Shown one piece after another: positions 42,197 to 51,475 of a stretch of 64,000 bases of DNA. Source of the stretch: Bacillus pseudomycoides (GTDB lineage: Bacteria > Bacillota > Bacilli > Bacillales > Bacillaceae_G); NCBI RefSeq assembly GCF_022811845.1, contig NZ_CP064266.1:1054001-1118000 (forward strand), written 5' to 3'. The notes beneath the pieces were generated by a model, which did not search any database, was not told the origin of the DNA, and saw nothing but the letters and a program-made list of their open reading frames with translations. Made by a program: the position numbers and the translations under genes. Each line of letters starts with the position of its first letter. Positions within the stretch are counted from its first letter, which is position 1.

Positions 42197-42220
42197 GCCA
42201 ACAGTCCGTTGGCTTTTTTT
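42197..42220 (+). terminator. Orphan plus-strand terminator-like hairpin
   Basis: GCCAAC-AGTCC-GTTGGC followed by seven T on the plus strand. No plus-strand gene precedes it; it overlaps nothing but the prfB 3' flank. Confidence 0.4.
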
Positions 42221-42221
42221 C

Positions 42222-43323
42222 TTAAGAAATACGAGAGCGTAAATATGCATCAATAAATGTATCAATTTCTCCATCCATAACGGCCTGTACATTACCAACT
42301 TCTGTATTTGTACGATGATCTTTTACTAAAGAGTATGGATGGAATACGTAAGAACGAATTTGACTACCCCAGCCAATTTCTTTTTGTTCACCACGAATTT
42401 CATCTAACTCTGCTTGCTGTTCTTCTAATTTCTTTTGATATAATTTTGCTTTTAACATTTTCATTGCATGCTCACGGTTTTTAATTTGTGAACGTTCTGA
42501 TTGACATGTTACAACTATATTCGTTGGCGTATGCGTGATACGAACTGCGGAATCCGTTGTATTAACGTGCTGTCCACCTGCACCACTTGCGCGATACGTA
42601 TCTATTTTTAAATCTTCTGTACGTACTTCAATTTCAACTTCATCATTGAATTCAGGTACAACTTCACAAGATACGAACGATGTATGACGACGGCCTGAAG
42701 AATCGAACGGTGAAATACGTACAAGACGATGCACACCTTTCTCAGCTTTCAAGTAGCCATATGCGTTATGTCCTTTAATTAATAGCGTAACGCTCTTGAT
42801 CCCAGCTTCATCACCTGGTAGATAATCAACTGTCTCCACTTTAAATCCGCGCTTTTCAGCCCATCTTGTGTACATACGTAATAGCATAGAACCCCAGTCT
42901 TGTGACTCTGTTCCACCTGCACCTGGATGCAGTTCTAAAATAGCATTATTTTTATCATACGGATCGCTTAATAATAACTGAAGCTCATACTCATTCATTT
43001 CTTGAATTAAAGATTTCACTTCAGATTCTAGCTCTTCATGTAAATCCTCATCATATTCTTCTTTTAAAAGTTCATGAGTCACTTCTAAGTTTTCAAACGT
43101 TTCATCTAACTGTCGAAACTTCCCAACCATATCTTTTAGTACATTTGCTTCATTAATAACTGTTTGCGCCCCTTGTTGGTCATCCCAAAAACCAGCGCCC
43201 ATCATTGTTTCTTCTAATTCTGCAATACGTTTTTCCTTTACAGGGAGGTCAAAGAGACCCCCTAAAAGCCGCTAATCTCTTAGCCATTTTTTCTAATTCT
43301 TGCCTAATTTCCACTAATTCCAT
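42222..43323 (-). CDS. prfB: Peptide chain release factor 2 with programmed +1 frameshift
   Basis: RF2 releases peptides at UGA and UAA. The gene starts at the ATG at 43323 and reads 24 codons ending AGG GGG TCT CTT, then TGA at 43251-43249. The ribosome must shift +1 at CTT-TGA-C to enter the main frame (DLPVKEKRIAELEE...). The internal Shine-Dalgarno-like AGGGGG before CTT and the C after TGA are the classic autoregulatory slippery site: low RF2 favours the shift. The main frame has the GGQ motif (ASGAGGQHVNTTDSAVRI), and the SPF anticodon-like tripeptide is in ISPFDSSGRRHTSF. Total about 366 residues. Confidence 0.96.
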
Positions 43324-43366
43324 GCTCTTCACCTCTATGTAATTGCTTTCACTTTTTATATAAAAC

Positions 43367-43409
43367 AAGGGAAACTCTCTCCGCTTATTACAGAGAGAGT
43401 TTGTCCCTT
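43367..43409 (-). terminator. Hairpin terminator between secA and prfB
   Basis: AAGGGAAACTCTCT pairs with AGAGAGTTTGTCCCTT; on the minus strand it is followed by TTGTTTTAT. It probably ends secA transcripts. Confidence 0.75.
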
Positions 43410-43448
43410 CTTATTATATGGATATTCTTAAAAATTTTCCATTTCGGA

Positions 43449-43580
43449 AGTGAATCTTTACTTGCTGAACAGTCGGAGCCTCATTCGCTTTTCTTATTTG
43501 TCCAGCCACAGCAGCTAGAATGTTCGGTGACTTCACGCCTTCCCCCTCACATTCTGAGCGAGCTGCTTCCGCTTTTCCTT
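43449..43580. repeat. Repeat family B, copy 3 (diverged)
   Basis: TTGTCCAGCCACAGCAGCTAGAA...TTCTGAGCGAGCTGCTTCCGC matches copy 2 in order and orientation, with many changes. It ends at the secA stop codon. Confidence 0.55.
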
Positions 43581-46089
43581 ATTTCCCAATACCACAGCAG
43601 TTTTTATATTTTTGGCCACTGCCACATTTGCATAGATCGTTACGTCCGATTTGGTCACCTTTTACGACTGGTTTCTTTTTCACTTCTTCACCGTCATCTT
43701 TTGGATGAACCGCTTCACCTTGAGCTACCTCTTGGCGCTCTAAGTTTTGTTCGATTTCTGCTTTCATAATGTAACGAGAAATCTCTTCTTCAATGGCAGC
43801 AATCATTGATTCAAACATAGCGAATCCTTCCATTTGGTATTCACGCAGTGGGTCAATTTGACCGTAAGCACGTAAATGAATACCTTCGCGAAGATGATCC
43901 ATTGCATCGATATGATCCATCCATTTCGTATCAACAACGCGGAATACAACAACCTTTTCAAATTCACGCATTTGTTCTTCTGGTAAAATCTTTTCTCTTT
44001 CATCATATCGCTCGATTAGCTTCGCAATGATTGGTTCACTCATTTCCTCCGGCGCAAGACGGCGTAATTCCTCTTCTTTTACATCTCCTTCTGTAAGAAG
44101 GTTTGTATTTAAGTAGTCAATTAGACCTTTTATGTTCCAATCTTCTTCAATTTCATCTTGTGTATGAAGAGCAACGGCACGTTCTACAGTAGATTTCATC
44201 ATCCCTTCGATAATACCTCGTAAGTTTTCAGATTCCATTACCTCTTGACGTTGTTTATAAATCACTTCACGTTGTTGGCGAAGTACATCGTCATATTGCA
44301 AGAGTTGTTTACGTGCATCGTAGTTGTTTCCTTCTACACGTTTTTGTGCAGATTCTACAGCACGAGAAACCATTTTACTTTCAATTGGCTGTGAATCATC
44401 CATACCAAGGCGATCCATCATTGTTTTCATATTATCAGAACCGAAGCGGCGCATTAGTTCATCTTCCATTGATAAGTAGAACTGCGTCACACCAGGGTCT
44501 CCTTGACGACCAGAACGACCACGTAACTGATTATCAATACGACGACTTTCATGACGTTCTGTACCGATAACCGCTAAGCCACCAGCTTCTTTTACACCTT
44601 CGCCTAGTTTAATGTCTGTACCACGACCAGCCATGTTTGTTGCAATCGTTACAGAGCCTTTGAATCCTGCTTCTGTAATAATATCCGCTTCACGTGCATG
44701 GTTTTTCGCATTCAAGACGTTATGACGTACACCTTTACGTGTTAACATATTTGAAATAAGCTCAGATGTTTCAATCGCAACTGTACCAACAAGAACTGGT
44801 TGTCCTTGTTTATGGCGTTTTACAATGTCTTCAACAACTGCGTTGAATTTACCTTCCATCGTTTTAAAAATTAAATCGGCACGGTCATCACGAACAATCG
44901 GTCTGTTCGTTGGAATTACAATAACATTCATATTATAAATGTTGCGGAATTCCTCTTCTTCCGTTTTTGCAGTACCAGTCATACCTGATAACTTTTCGTA
45001 CATACGGAAGTAGTTTTGGAATGTAATTGTCGCAAGCGTCATACTTTCATTTTGAATTTCTACGCCTTCTTTTGCTTCAATTGCTTGGTGTAAACCTTCA
45101 CTATAGCGACGGCCTTTCATAAGACGACCAGTGAATTGGTCTACAATTACGATTTCACCATCTTGTACAACATAATCTGTATCACGGTGCATAACAACAT
45201 GTGCACGAAGCCCCTGATTAATATGGTGAAGAAGTGCAACATGTTTTAAGTCAAATAAATTTTCAATATGGAAAGCTTTCTCTGCCCTCGTAATTCCATC
45301 TTCTGTTAACATGACATTTTTCGTTTTCACATCAAATGAATAATCCTTCTCATTTTCTAATGTACGAACAAATGCATTTGCAAACATATATAGTTCTGTT
45401 GATTTTTGTGCTTGTCCAGAAATGATAAGCGGCGTACGCGCTTCATCGACTAAGATGGAATCGACTTCATCAATAATCGCAAAATGAAGCGGGCGCTGAA
45501 CACGTTGCTCCTTATATAGCACCATGTTATCGCGCAAATAGTCAAACCCAAGCTCATTGTTTGTACTATACGTAATATCAGCAGCGTAAGCAGCCTGCTT
45601 TTCCTCACGTGACATACTATTTAAGTTAATTCCTACTGTTAAACCAAGGAACTCATGTAGTTGACCCATTTCACCTGCGTCACGTTGCGCTAAGTATTCA
45701 TTAACTGTAACAACATGAACACCTTTACCTGCTAAAGCGTTCAAATAAACTGGTAAAGTAGAAGTTAACGTTTTACCTTCCCCTGTTTTCATCTCAGAAA
45801 TATTCCCTTCATGTAAGGCAATACCACCCATTAATTGCACAGGATAAGGGCGCATACCAAGAACACGCGTCGCAGCTTCACGAACAACCGCAAAAGCCTC
45901 TGGTAGTAAATCGTCTACTGTTTCACCTTTTGTAATGCGCTCTTTAAATTCAACTGTTTTCCCTTTTAATTGTTCATCAGTTAACGGTTGAATCGATGAT
46001 TCTAACGCTTCTATTTGATCTACAATTTTCTGCATACGTTTAATTTGGCGCTGGTTTACATCAAACACCTTTTTTAAAATACCGATCAT
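43579..46089 (-). CDS. secA: Preprotein translocase ATPase SecA
   Basis: The 836-residue motor of Sec protein export. Walker A is EMKTGEGKTLTSTLPV (about 100-115), motif II AIIDEVDSILVDEARTPLIISG, the second nucleotide fold carries TNMAGRGTDIKLGEGV and LRGRSGRQGDPG, and the C-terminus has the zinc-binding SecB-type linker CKCGSGQKYKNCC. The ATG at 46089 follows GAGGAG. Full length for Bacillus SecA. The 300-nt gap upstream (46090-46395) shows no gene. Confidence 0.97.
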   Translation of the reverse strand: MIGILKKVFDVNQRQIKRMQKIVDQIEALESSIQPLTDEQLKGKTVEFKERITKGETVDDLLPEAFAVVREAATRVLGMRPYPVQLMGGIALHEGNISEMKTGEGKTLTSTLPVYLNALAGKGVHVVTVNEYLAQRDAGEMGQLHEFLGLTVGINLNSMSREEKQAAYAADITYSTNNELGFDYLRDNMVLYKEQRVQRPLHFAIIDEVDSILVDEARTPLIISGQAQKSTELYMFANAFVRTLENEKDYSFDVKTKNVMLTEDGITRAEKAFHIENLFDLKHVALLHHINQGLRAHVVMHRDTDYVVQDGEIVIVDQFTGRLMKGRRYSEGLHQAIEAKEGVEIQNESMTLATITFQNYFRMYEKLSGMTGTAKTEEEEFRNIYNMNVIVIPTNRPIVRDDRADLIFKTMEGKFNAVVEDIVKRHKQGQPVLVGTVAIETSELISNMLTRKGVRHNVLNAKNHAREADIITEAGFKGSVTIATNMAGRGTDIKLGEGVKEAGGLAVIGTERHESRRIDNQLRGRSGRQGDPGVTQFYLSMEDELMRRFGSDNMKTMMDRLGMDDSQPIESKMVSRAVESAQKRVEGNNYDARKQLLQYDDVLRQQREVIYKQRQEVMESENLRGIIEGMMKSTVERAVALHTQDEIEEDWNIKGLIDYLNTNLLTEGDVKEEELRRLAPEEMSEPIIAKLIERYDEREKILPEEQMREFEKVVVFRVVDTKWMDHIDAMDHLREGIHLRAYGQIDPLREYQMEGFAMFESMIAAIEEEISRYIMKAEIEQNLERQEVAQGEAVHPKDDGEEVKKKPVVKGDQIGRNDLCKCGSGQKYKNCCGIGK

Positions 46090-46395
46090 AGGAAATACGC
46101 TCCTCTTTTATTAAAATAAAACTTCCGATCGTGCTCTATATAACAGCCCACTAATCAGTCGTTATAAAACGTTAATTTATTTTCTACTATTTTTTCTCCT
46201 CATTCAAAAACAAAAAAGTATAAACCTAATGATAATTGTAACACTTGTTTTATAACTATGACAACAACTGGCCAAACACATAGCCTAAATTAGCTGAAAC
46301 TTTGATCAATAAAGAGTTTTGTAGAGCGTTTTGATTCTTAGGCTAGCTCTTTCCCACAATAACAGAATAAAGAATGAAAGACTTTCATACCAAAT

Positions 46396-46426
46396 AAAAA
46401 ACGCAGCCTTTTACAGCTGCGTTTTC
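46396..46426 (-). terminator. Terminator of hpf
   Basis: AACGCAGC/GCTGCGTT stem followed on the minus strand by TTTTTTATTT, just after the stop at 46434. Confidence 0.85.
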
Positions 46427-46433
46427 TGCTTAT

Positions 46434-46976
46434 TTATTTTGTTTCAATTAATCCATATTTTCCATCTTTGCGGCCATATACAACATTAGTTTCATTTGTA
46501 TCCGCGTTTGTGAAGACGAAGAAGTTATGGCCTAACATATCCATTTGTAAAATAGCTTCTTCAATGTCCATTGGTTTTAAATCAAATCGTTTTGTACGTA
46601 CCAGTTCTAACTCATCTTCTTTTACCTCTTCCAAAGTTGCCGCTGGTTCAGTAAGGATGAATGTAGTTTTCGGAGAACCTTTTTCACGTAATTTACGATT
46701 TACTTTTGTTTTATGTTTACGAATTTGTCGCTCAATTTTATCAACCACTAAATCAATTGCAGCGTACATATCGCTATGAGTTTCTTCAGCGCGAAGTAAT
46801 AAATCTGTAAATGGGATTGTTACTTCGACACGTTGTTTGTCAGAGTATACTTTTAAATTAACTTTAATCTCTGGAAATGTATCAAAATAACGCCCTAATT
46901 TGCTAAGTTTTTTCTCTACATATTCCTTTAATGCTGGAGTTACTTCAATATTTTCACCACGAATGTTGAATTTCAT
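46434..46976 (-). CDS. hpf: Long ribosome hibernation promoting factor
   Basis: A 180-residue long-form HPF that dimerises 70S ribosomes into inactive 100S particles in stationary phase. The N-terminal S30AE domain (about 1-100; MKFNIRGENIEVTPALKEYVEKKLSKL) binds the decoding region; a linker leads to the C-terminal dimerisation domain (RTKRFDLKPMDIEEAILQMDMLGHNFFVFTNADTNETNVVYGRKDGKYGLIE). AAAGGAGG precedes the ATG. The B. subtilis homologue is YvyD, controlled by sigma-B and sigma-H, and a sigma-B-like promoter is upstream here. Confidence 0.95.
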   Translation of the reverse strand: MKFNIRGENIEVTPALKEYVEKKLSKLGRYFDTFPEIKVNLKVYSDKQRVEVTIPFTDLLLRAEETHSDMYAAIDLVVDKIERQIRKHKTKVNRKLREKGSPKTTFILTEPAATLEEVKEDELELVRTKRFDLKPMDIEEAILQMDMLGHNFFVFTNADTNETNVVYGRKDGKYGLIETK

Positions 46977-47121
46977 AGATGAATTCCTCCTTTCAAGCCT
47001 ATGTATACAATTTCGACACCGGCTTAAAAACTCCTTCTAACTTTATTAAAAAAGTTAGCGAAATTGCAATTTTTTATCATTTTTTGTTGAAAAGAAAAGA
47101 TGCATCGTTTCTATTTACATT

Positions 47122-47146
47122 TTACCCTATTCACATCGTAAATAAC
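47122..47146 (-). promoter_or_regulatory. Possible sigma-B promoter of hpf
   Basis: On the minus strand GTTATT (47146-47141), a 13-bp spacer and GGGTAA (47127-47122) resemble the sigma-B pattern GTTTAA-N12-15-GGGWAT. The leader would be about 140 nt. Confidence 0.4.
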
Positions 47147-47239
47147 GAATATAAGTATGGACAATTCGTTACAGAAAAGAAACAACTTTTTGACAACGTT
47201 TTCAATAATAATAAAAAACGGCTTAAAACCATTTCTCTT

Positions 47240-47390
47240 AGGTGGGAGAGAGCATCCGTCCTTGGATAGAAACGGTCAGGCCCTTTTTATCCCTATACCA
47301 TGTGAAAACAGAAGGAGACAATGAATGCAGTCTCCTTCTGTTCTTTATAGCCGCAATTTTTATGTTGGAAGATCAAATTAAATATATATA
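47240..47390. repeat. Repeat family A, copy 2
   Basis: GTGGGAGAGAGCATCCGTCC...CCATGTGAAAACAGAAGGAGA...TTTTTATGTTGGAAGATCAA; contains a hairpin GAAGGAGAC...GTCTCCTTC. Same orientation as copies 1 and 3. Confidence 0.7.
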
Positions 47391-47443
47391 AACCGCCACC
47401 ACATACGCAGCTCTATGTTTCTCACAAAACGATTCATTCAAAA

Positions 47444-47641
47444 TTATAATTTCACAACATTCGCTGCTTGTGGCCCACGCGCACCATCTACAATGTCAAA
47501 TTCTACTTTTTGTCCCTCTTCTAACGACTTATATCCATCCTGTTGAATTGCAGAAAAATGAACAAAAACATCATCACCATCTTCACGTTCAATAAAACCA
47601 AATCCCTTTTCTGCATTAAACCATTTTACTCTTCCTTGCAT
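47444..47641 (-). CDS. Cold-shock protein (CspA/CspB family)
   Basis: A 65-residue single OB-fold nucleic-acid chaperone. RNP1 is KGFGFIER and RNP2 is VFVHFSAI; it ends GPQAANVVKL as the family does. Binds single-stranded RNA and DNA. Which of the several B. cereus Csp paralogues this is cannot be decided here. It sits between a family-A repeat and comFC. Confidence 0.93.
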   Translation of the reverse strand: MQGRVKWFNAEKGFGFIEREDGDDVFVHFSAIQQDGYKSLEEGQKVEFDIVDGARGPQAANVVKL

Positions 47642-47767
47642 GTTCGTTCCATTCCCTTCACTCTAAAAATAAGGGCATTTACCCCACATTTTGACTATAA
47701 CGAATGACAACATATCAAGTCAAAGAAGTCTTGTCGTCTTTTTATTGTATCTTTCGACATGCATATA

Positions 47768-48472
47768 TTATCCGCGGCAAAGCGTGAGGCTAGAAACTGT
47801 TTGAGCGCCTGCATCGTACAAACATATTGCAACTTGCCTAACCGTAATTCCTGTCGTATACACATCATCAATAAGTAAAATGTGCTGCCCAGCAAATATT
47901 TCTTCCTTTTGAAAGTAAAAAGGATTCACTCCCCTAATTCTCTCGATACGTCTTTTTTTACTCTGTTTTTCTGTCTCTTTTCTACTGAGAGATGTTTGCA
48001 ACATACGACATGGTAAACAAGACGCTAACAATTCTGCTTGATTAAATCCACGCTCATATTCTCTTTCCTTACTAAGTGGAATCGGCATCACCGCATGACA
48101 ATCTGAAAAATACTTGTGAAATACAGTGACAAAGCTCGTGCGAAAAATTTGAACAAGCTCAGCGTCTCCTCTGAATTTAAACCGAGCTAATACTTCCTTC
48201 ATCCCATCATTATAGACGTACACAGATCGATTTTTTATAGGTAGAAATTTCATCTCCTCCCTCCACCTTACACAATCTTTGCAAAGGTTATCTTCTCTAT
48301 ATCCCTCTGAAAGAAGTACAAAAGACCTACCGCAATCCTCACAAATTTCTCCGATAATATAGGAAAGCTTTCGTTCACACCGCTCACATATGTACCGTTT
48401 TTCAGACTGAATAAAAAAAGAATACCAACTAACACTCTCTAAAATATACTCATCACAAAGTAAACAGTGCAT
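47768..48472 (-). CDS. comFC: ComFC-like phosphoribosyltransferase-domain protein
   Basis: A 234-residue late competence protein. The N-terminus has four zinc-type cysteine pairs (CLLCDEYI, CERCERKL, CEDCGRSF, CKDC) and the C-terminus a type I PRTase site, HILLIDDVYTTGITVRQ. Needed for DNA uptake in transformable species, perhaps as a nucleotide or DNA-handling factor. Its ATG overlaps the comFA stop as TAATG. The comFB gene found between them in B. subtilis is absent. Confidence 0.9.
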   Translation of the reverse strand: MHCLLCDEYILESVSWYSFFIQSEKRYICERCERKLSYIIGEICEDCGRSFVLLSEGYREDNLCKDCVRWREEMKFLPIKNRSVYVYNDGMKEVLARFKFRGDAELVQIFRTSFVTVFHKYFSDCHAVMPIPLSKEREYERGFNQAELLASCLPCRMLQTSLSRKETEKQSKKRRIERIRGVNPFYFQKEEIFAGQHILLIDDVYTTGITVRQVAICLYDAGAQTVSSLTLCRG

Positions 48473-49800
48473 TAATCTATCAGTCCTTCTTGCTTTGCCC
48501 TCTTATTCATAGATTGGATATGTTTTTTCGCGCCCACCATTGCTTCTGTTTTTCCATAATGAAAATAAAAGATATCACCATCTGGCTTATGATGACTTCT
48601 ACCGACCCTACCAGCAATTTGTACAAGTGCACTTTCCGAAAAAATGCCCTCTTCCGCCCCTAACACCGCAACTTGCAAATCTTCTACTGTTACACCTCGC
48701 TCCAAGATTGTTGTCGTTACTAATAATGGGATATTTCCTTTTCGAAAAGCCGCTACCTTTTCTTTTCGCTTTGGATCCTCTGCATGAACGCCTTCAATTC
48801 GATTATCTAACGCTTTTAATAATGTGCTTACTTCATCGATATAATTTACATGGGGAACAAATAGAAAAATAGGGGATTGTTTGAGGAGATGATACTTTAA
48901 CCATTTCAAAACAACAGGCGGGATTTCTTTTCGCTTCAGTGTTTTTCTCCAATTACCGCACCACTCGAACCTAGGAACTGGCAAAGGATGACGGTGGTAA
49001 CGCCCTGAAATAATTACACCTTGTTGTTTCCCATTCCATAACTTACGTTTCCATGTTTCCTCCGGAGTGGCAGTTAAATAAATTTTTGCTACACGATCTT
49101 TACTCGCTTGTTCTACCGCATACTGTAACATCTTGTCCATCACATATGGAAAAGCATCAATTTCATCCACAATCATAACATCGAATGCCTTGTAATAACG
49201 AAGTAACTGATGCATTGTGGACACGAGGAGTCTTGCCTCCTTTTCATGATCTAAACTACCGCCATATAGTGCCGCAATTGATACATTTGGAAAAACAGTT
49301 CGTAAACGGGGGGCTAGCTCTAACACGACATCCGTCCGCGGCGTTGCAATACAAACCCGCTCTCCATTTTTGAGCGCCTCTTCTATACCATAAAAAAGCA
49401 TCTCCGTCTTACCAGCTCCGCATACTGCCCAAATGAAAAAGGATTCTTTTTGGCGCAATGCTTCGGTTACTCCTCTAGCTGCTCTATCCTGTCCAGGTGA
49501 TAATTGGCCTTCCCAGCGTAAAGAATTCGGCAAAGCCCTCCACTCTATATCTTTTATACCTCGAACGAGCACTGTACATTCTCCGACTCGCCCCATCGTG
49601 ATACATTTTCGGCAATACGTACACATTTGGCTACATCTTTTACATAAAAACGGAGCAAATAACCGTTGCTCTATATTTCCACAGCGCTGGCATATATAGC
49701 GTGAAGATTTCTTGATTACACCTTTTACTAAAGTGATATCTCCTTGTCTTTCCAAGCGATCTAATTCATCTTTTGATAACGAAAGCTCTTCTTGTAACAT
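48472..49800 (-). CDS. comFA: ComFA, DEAD-box-type ATPase of DNA uptake
   Basis: A 442-residue superfamily 2 ATPase that helps pull single-stranded DNA through ComEC. The N-terminus has a zinc module (YICQRCGNIEQRLFAPFLCKRCSQMCTYCRKC), Walker A is AVCGAGKTEMLFYG, motif II is MIVDEIDAFPYV, motif III TATPEE, and motif VI QIAGRVGRS. All ATPase motifs are intact. The ATG at 49800 follows AGGAAGG. First gene of a two-gene comF operon. Confidence 0.94.
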   Translation of the reverse strand: MLQEELSLSKDELDRLERQGDITLVKGVIKKSSRYICQRCGNIEQRLFAPFLCKRCSQMCTYCRKCITMGRVGECTVLVRGIKDIEWRALPNSLRWEGQLSPGQDRAARGVTEALRQKESFFIWAVCGAGKTEMLFYGIEEALKNGERVCIATPRTDVVLELAPRLRTVFPNVSIAALYGGSLDHEKEARLLVSTMHQLLRYYKAFDVMIVDEIDAFPYVMDKMLQYAVEQASKDRVAKIYLTATPEETWKRKLWNGKQQGVIISGRYHRHPLPVPRFEWCGNWRKTLKRKEIPPVVLKWLKYHLLKQSPIFLFVPHVNYIDEVSTLLKALDNRIEGVHAEDPKRKEKVAAFRKGNIPLLVTTTILERGVTVEDLQVAVLGAEEGIFSESALVQIAGRVGRSHHKPDGDIFYFHYGKTEAMVGAKKHIQSMNKRAKQEGLID

Positions 49801-49835
49801 CTGCCTTCCTGCTAGTATGATTACCCCTCCTCTAT

Positions 49836-49972
49836 AAATCCATTTTGATTTTCAAACAAAAGCAGACCTGCTCTCATTTTCTCTTTTGTTTTAAACATGG
49901 CATGGGGCTCAAAAAGAGTCTAACCGCTCCTATGCACGGCCGGATTCTCTCTTCCGCCTAAAAAGAAAGGTT
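49836..49972. repeat. Repeat family A, copy 4 (inverted)
   Basis: Reading the minus strand: GCGGAAGAGAGAATCCGGCC...GAGCCCCATGCCATG...ACAAAAGAGAAAATGAGAGC...AAAATCAAAATGGATTTATA, the same block order as the other copies. It fills the gap upstream of comFA. Confidence 0.65.
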
Positions 49973-50032
49973 TTTGCTTTTGCACTTATACAGCTTTACT
50001 ATATCCCTTTCCCTTTTTCTCGTAAAACATCA

Positions 50033-50077
50033 AAAAAGCCGATAACCTACTTTTAAAATAGTAAGCTATCGACTTTA
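50033..50077 (-). terminator. Terminator of the CwlO-like gene
   Basis: AGTCGATAGCTTACT pairs with AGTAGGTTATCGGCT (some G-U pairs), followed by six T on the minus strand. Confidence 0.75.
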
Positions 50078-50103
50078 TATACATGTTTTATATCATTTAA
50101 ATC

Positions 50104-51390
50104 CTAGAATCTACCGTAACCTAAGAAATGTTTTTGATTATAGCTGTTGCTTAAGTCAGAGTATGCAATTCCTTTATCACCAGCATGAATCATTTGACCA
50201 TTCCCTACATAAATACCAATATGGGATGGACCTGCCTTATAGGTACCTTGGAAGAATACTAAATCTCCTGGTTGTGGGCTACTTACTTTAGAAACTGAGT
50301 TCCAGTAACCAGCAACATCTTGACGACCTACACCAAAGATGTAAGAAATGAAACCACTGCAATCAAATCCGCCTTTTGATGGAGATGCACTTCCCCATAC
50401 ATATGGAAGACCAAGATAGCTTTGCGCTTTACCAATTACGCCACCTGCATTTGGTACTGGTGCTGGCTCTGGTTTTGGAGCTGGTTTTGAAGCCGGAGCT
50501 GGTTTTGCTTCTTCTTTTTTAGCTTGTCCACCATTATTTGCTGGTGCAGCTTGTTGTGCTGGTGCAGTTTGTTGTGCCGGTGCTGGTTGCTGAGCTTGCT
50601 CTGCTTGTTTCTTCGCAGCTGCTTCTTGTGCAGCTTTCTCTTGCGCTTCTTTTTCTGCTAATTGTTGTAAGTATAACGCTTGTTTTTCAAGCTCTTTTAA
50701 TTGACCTTCTGTGCTTGTCATGCTGTTTACAACTGTATCCATTTTACCGCTTAAATCGTTTACTGCCTCTTGCTTTTTCGCTTTTTCAGCATCAAGTTCT
50801 TGCTTTGCAGCTTCGATTTTCACTTTTGCTTCTTTTAATTCTGTTTGTTTTTCTTTTACCGTTTCAACATCTTTTTTCACAGTTGCTTGATCTTCTTGTT
50901 GTGTTTTCATGATATCTTCATCAGATTCAAGAATTTTAGAAACAGAAGTTAAGCGATCTACTAAATCTGCAATGTTTTTAGAGTTTACAACGACTTCTGT
51001 TACAACGTTCGTATTTGGTTGCTCTTGAAGTGCTACTAAACGTTTTCTTAATAACTCTTCACGTTTGGCAATTTTCGTTTGTAACTCTGCAATATTTTGA
51101 TTTTTCTTCTCGATTAATTTCTCTGTTTCTTCAACTTGTTTAGTTGTTTCGTCGAGTTTCGCTGCATTTTCTTGAACAGACTTATCTAAACCTTGAACTG
51201 TTTTATTTAAGTCATTCATTTGTTTTTGAAGCTCATCACGTTCTTGTTGTTGTTTATGTAAAGTGTCATTCTGTGCGTTAATTTCTGTTTTTACGTCATC
51301 CATCTTTTCCGCAAATACATTTGGTGTTACTACTGAAAACATCATAAATCCTGCAGCTAGTGCGCAAGAGGCCATTTTTAGCTTTTTCAT
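50104..51390 (-). CDS. NlpC/P60 peptidoglycan hydrolase, CwlO/PcsB-like
   Basis: A 428-residue secreted D,L-endopeptidase candidate. Signal peptide (MKKLKMASCALAAGFMMFSVVTPNVFA), then a long coiled coil (about 30-250), a low-complexity linker rich in Ala, Gln, Pro and Lys (PAPAQQTAPAQQ; about 255-310), and a C-terminal NlpC/P60 domain with catalytic Cys in GGFDCSGFISY and His in AGPSHIGIYVG. The architecture is that of B. subtilis CwlO, which cuts peptidoglycan cross-linking stems under FtsEX control. A WalR-type box lies upstream, as expected for CwlO. Confidence 0.9.
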   Translation of the reverse strand: MKKLKMASCALAAGFMMFSVVTPNVFAEKMDDVKTEINAQNDTLHKQQQERDELQKQMNDLNKTVQGLDKSVQENAAKLDETTKQVEETEKLIEKKNQNIAELQTKIAKREELLRKRLVALQEQPNTNVVTEVVVNSKNIADLVDRLTSVSKILESDEDIMKTQQEDQATVKKDVETVKEKQTELKEAKVKIEAAKQELDAEKAKKQEAVNDLSGKMDTVVNSMTSTEGQLKELEKQALYLQQLAEKEAQEKAAQEAAAKKQAEQAQQPAPAQQTAPAQQAAPANNGGQAKKEEAKPAPASKPAPKPEPAPVPNAGGVIGKAQSYLGLPYVWGSASPSKGGFDCSGFISYIFGVGRQDVAGYWNSVSKVSSPQPGDLVFFQGTYKAGPSHIGIYVGNGQMIHAGDKGIAYSDLSNSYNQKHFLGYGRF

Positions 51391-51475
51391 TTTGTTTTTT
51401 ACACCGCTTTCTTTTTTTCTTTTCCGTATTTAATCTATTAAAATTTATACCATATTTCGGGAGATATTTTATCAA

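Noticed and set aside
42222..43323. Frame break at the start of prfB as a pseudogene
   Set aside because: It is the known programmed +1 frameshift site of release factor 2 with all expected elements.
50538..50912. 124-codon hydrophobic frame opposite the coiled-coil hydrolase
   Set aside because: The complement of Gln/Lys/Glu-rich coiled-coil codons reads as Leu/Phe/Val; no start signals.
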